Source of the DNA: an uncultured Agathobaculum sp.
GTDB lineage: Bacteria; Bacillota; Clostridia; Oscillospirales; Butyricicoccaceae
Length of the DNA stretch: 64,000 bases
NCBI RefSeq assembly: GCF_944380975.1
Contig: NZ_CALWJK010000004.1
Location: 43,704 to 107,703 of the forward strand
Reading direction: 5' to 3'
This document shows, one piece after another, positions 61,691 through 64,000 of the stretch (position 1 is the stretch's first letter; the number at the start of each line of letters is the position of its first letter). Both the position numbers and the translations under genes were made by a program. The notes below the pieces were generated by a model. The model worked only from the letters and a program-made list of their open reading frames with translations. It was not told where the DNA came from and ran no database searches.

Positions 61691-62863
61691 TTAAATGCGC
61701 GCTACACCCGAATCGCGCGCCGCCTGTGCGACTGCATCCGCGACCGAGCGGATGACCTTCTTGTCAAACGCCATCGGCATGATATATTCAGGCGTCAGTT
61801 CCTCATCCGATACACAATAAGCGATCGCCTTAGCGGCAGCCCGCTTCATTTCCTCGTTGATATCGCTGGCACGCACGTCCAGTGCACCACGGAAAATGCC
61901 CGGGAACGCGAGCACGTTGTTGATCTGATTCGGATAGTCCGAGCGGCCTGTGCCGACCACTGCGGCACCGCCCTTTTTGGCATCCTCCGGCCAGATTTCC
62001 GGCACCGGGTTTGCCATGGCAAACACCATCGGATTTTCCGCCATGGTGGCAACCATTTCGCTGGTCAGCACCTGCGGCGCCGACATGCCAAAGAACACAT
62101 CTGCACCCTTGATGGCGTCCGCCAGCGTGCCGGTCATGTGGCTGCGGTTGGTGACGCGCGCCATTTCGGCCTGCGCGGGATTGAGACGCTCGTCACCCTC
62201 ACAGACAATACCGAAGCGCTCGACCATGGTCACGTCGCGGATACCGAGGAACATCAGGAATTTGGTCACTGCAATCGCAGCCGCGCCGCAGCCGTTGACG
62301 ACCATCTTGATATCCTCTACCTTACGGCCGGTCAGACGGCAGGCATTGATGAGCGCCGCGCCGCAGCAGACCGCCGTGCCGTGCTGATCATCGTGGAACA
62401 CCGGAATGTCACAGACTTCCTTGAGCTTGCGCTCGATCTCAAAGCAACGCGGCGCCGCGATGTCCTCCAGATTGATGCCGCCGAACGAGCCGGAAATCAG
62501 CTGGATGGTGCGCACAATTTCGTCCACATCCTTGCTCTTGACGCAAAGCGGGAACGCATCCACGTCCGCAAACGCCTTGAACAGCGCGCACTTGCCCTCC
62601 ATAACCGGCATTCCGGCCTCCGGGCCGATATCGCCAAGACCCAGCACCGCCGTACCGTCCGTGATAACGGCGACCAGATTATGCCGGCGGGTATAAGTGT
62701 AGCTCAAGGACGGATCCTCCTTGATTTTCAAACACGGCTCGGCAACGCCGGGCGTATAAGCAATCGAAAGATCCTCCTTGCTATTGACCTCGCAGCGTGC
62801 AACAACCTCGATCTTGCCACCCCACTGCTCATGCGCCTTAAGGGCGCGTTCCTTTAAATCCAT
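61691..62863 (-). CDS. NAD(P)-dependent malic enzyme
   Basis: 390 residues, the short bacterial form. Converts malate to pyruvate and CO2. Motifs: [74 protein letters not shown] for the cofactor, and [10 protein letters not shown]. The cofactor choice is not certain. The ATG at 62863 (MDLKERAL) has GGAGG upstream. The 200 bases between it and the IolE-like gene hold no gene. Confidence 0.95.
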   Translation of the reverse strand: MDLKERALKAHEQWGGKIEVVARCEVNSKEDLSIAYTPGVAEPCLKIKEDPSLSYTYTRRHNLVAVITDGTAVLGLGDIGPEAGMPVMEGKCALFKAFADVDAFPLCVKSKDVDEIVRTIQLISGSFGGINLEDIAAPRCFEIERKLKEVCDIPVFHDDQHGTAVCCGAALINACRLTGRKVEDIKMVVNGCGAAAIAVTKFLMFLGIRDVTMVERFGIVCEGDERLNPAQAEMARVTNRSHMTGTLADAIKGADVFFGMSAPQVLTSEMVATMAENPMVFAMANPVPEIWPEDAKKGGAAVVGTGRSDYPNQINNVLAFPGIFRGALDVRASDINEEMKRAAAKAIAYCVSDEELTPEYIMPMAFDKKVIRSVADAVAQAARDSGVARI

Positions 62864-62962
62864 ATTGTTTCCTCCATCGGCTTTCAGCACAAATTTCGTT
62901 AGTATAATTTTACCGTAAAATCACGCTTCTGCATAGGGGCAGAATGGACAAACCCATACACC

Positions 62963-62993
62963 AAAAAGGCGCGCTGCCAATTGCAGCGCGCCT
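62963..62993 (-). terminator. Rho-independent terminator after the transketolase subunit
   Basis: AGGCGCGCTGC (62967-62977), loop CAATT, GCAGCGCGCCT (62983-62993): a perfect 11-base-pair stem, with five T following on the minus strand. Confidence 0.88.
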
Positions 62994-63007
62994 GATATCT
63001 GTTTGGA

Positions 63008-63973
63008 TTACTTGCGAGAAATTGCCTTCTTAGCAGCCTCAACGATGTGAGCCGCCGTCAGGCCGTATTCCTCACGCAGGAAGCTCTCCGCGCCAACCTG
63101 GCCGAAGCGATCCTCAACGCCGACCATCTCCATCGGAACCGGGCAGTTCTGGATGACAACATTCGCAATCGCGGAACCAAGGCCGCACTTGACCTGATGG
63201 TTCTCTGCGGTTACGATCGCACCGCACTCCTTAGCAGAATCGATGATGAGCTGCTCATCCAGCGGCTTCCAGGTGAACATGTCGATCACCTTCGCGGAAA
63301 TGCCCTCGGCAGCCAACTGCTCCTGTGCCTTGAGCGCCTCGTCTACCATGATGCCGGAAGCGATGATGGCAACGTCCTTGCCTTCCTTCAGGGTAACGCC
63401 CTTGCCGATCTCGAAGTCCGAGCCATCGCCGTAAACGGTGGTGAAGGTCTTGCGGATCATACGCATGTAAGAGAACTTGCCGGATTCGGCCAGCTTCTTG
63501 GTCAGGCAATTGATCTGCGCATAGTCGACCGGATCGACAACAACTGCATCCGGAATGGACATGTACAGTGCGCAATCCTCAAACGGCATATGGGTGCCGC
63601 CATTGTAAGCCGCGCAAACGCCGGGGTCAGAACCGACGATATGTACCGGCAGCTTGGCATAAGCTGCGCTCATGAACGCCTGATCGAATGCACGGCGGGA
63701 AGCGAAGCAGCCGAAAGAGTGCACAAATACGGTCTTGCCGGTTGCACACAGGCCAGCAGAAACGCCGACAGCGTTGGCTTCCGCGATACCAGCGTTGATG
63801 GTGCGCTCCGGATATGCCTTCGCCAGCTTGCCGGTATTGATGCAGTTCTCGAGGTCACAGTCAACATGCATGACCGTGGGGTCCTTTTCCATCATCTCGA
63901 GCATTGCGGTAACGTAACCGTCGCGGTTTGCACGAGAATCCTTTTCGTGTTTGCCAATCAAAGTAAAGCTCAT
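63008..63973 (-). CDS. Transketolase, C-terminal subunit
   Basis: 321 residues covering only the pyrimidine-binding and C-terminal domains of transketolase (RANRDGYVTAMLEMMEKDPT, NAGIAEANAVGVSAGL with the catalytic Glu, FVHSFGCFASRRAFDQ, DMFTWKPLDEQLI). In many clostridia transketolase is split in two genes. The N-terminal subunit should be the next gene upstream on the minus strand, of which only the last codons are in the window. Joins the pentose phosphate route to glycolysis. GGGAGGG precedes the ATG. Confidence 0.95.
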   Translation of the reverse strand: MSFTLIGKHEKDSRANRDGYVTAMLEMMEKDPTVMHVDCDLENCINTGKLAKAYPERTINAGIAEANAVGVSAGLCATGKTVFVHSFGCFASRRAFDQAFMSAAYAKLPVHIVGSDPGVCAAYNGGTHMPFEDCALYMSIPDAVVVDPVDYAQINCLTKKLAESGKFSYMRMIRKTFTTVYGDGSDFEIGKGVTLKEGKDVAIIASGIMVDEALKAQEQLAAEGISAKVIDMFTWKPLDEQLIIDSAKECGAIVTAENHQVKCGLGSAIANVVIQNCPVPMEMVGVEDRFGQVGAESFLREEYGLTAAHIVEAAKKAISRK

Positions 63974-63987
63974 GTTCGTACCCTCCC

Positions 63988-64000
63988 TTACTGTGCCTTG
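63988..64000 (-). CDS. Last codons of the upstream gene, probably the transketolase N-terminal subunit (partial)
   Basis: Only Lys-Ala-Gln and a TAA stop are inside the window, 14 bases before the transketolase C-terminal gene, with the ribosome binding site of that gene just after the stop. Identity is inferred from the split-transketolase gene order; the sequence itself is too short to prove it. Confidence 0.45.

Overview
The window reads as chromosomal DNA of a spore-forming, low-redundancy Gram-positive of the class Clostridia. Evidence seen directly: both replicative polymerases (dnaE and polC), a T-box riboswitch, WhiA, RapZ, MazF, L32 with a zinc ribbon, strong AGGAGG ribosome binding sites, frequent GTG and TTG starts, and the tail of an alpha/beta-type small acid-soluble spore protein (SASP) gene. 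The fairly GC-rich codon use and the gene content suggest a gut Oscillospirales organism (Butyricicoccus/Agathobaculum-like); that placement is inference. Most genes lie on the minus strand.

Layout. 1-2026: right part of an integrative element with a small accessory ORF and a large serine recombinase; it abuts the 3' half of a SASP gene, so it seems to have split that gene. 2251-5484: ptsI diverging from a DUF1015 gene. 5477-9253: an unknown gene, then mazF, alr, a YdcC-position lipoprotein and nnrD. 9401-9973: a CwlC-like amidase without a signal peptide. 10032-18008: murB-rapZ-whiA-dnaE-pfkA-SDR, a conserved clostridial order but without yvcK. 18204-25178: a lipoprotein; plsY-gpsA with der and a DUF512 radical-SAM gene; yceD-rpmF; an RluA-type pseudouridine synthase. 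25221-30971: rodA, fhs, an AEC transporter and an Lrp-regulator/aminotransferase pair. 31028-37106: pyrE and the ilvBNCD operon behind a T-box leader with a consensus promoter. 37207-41638: YetF/DUF4363 pair, flavin reductase-rubredoxin fusion, zinc-ribbon membrane protein, two flavin-type proteins and a C39-type peptidase. 41941-48323: histidine operon hisZG(fused)-D-B-H-A-F-I-(33-residue membrane peptide)-E. 48386-60346: pyrH-frr-uppS-cdsA-dxr-rseP-ispG-polC followed by DUF6054-DUF1835. 60558-64000: an IolE-like gene, NAD(P)-malic enzyme and a split transketolase.

How the genes work together: the window is mainly a housekeeping core (replication, wall precursors, MEP isoprenoids, phospholipid, histidine and branched-chain amino acid synthesis, one-carbon and central carbon metabolism). 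Many minus-strand neighbours are translationally coupled by ATGA or similar overlaps. The unusual items are the SASP-splitting recombinase element, the HisZ-HisG fusion, an untracked 33-residue membrane ORF inside the his operon, a mazF with no visible mazE, and several conserved genes of unknown function. No CRISPR array, tRNA, rRNA or insertion sequence was recognised.
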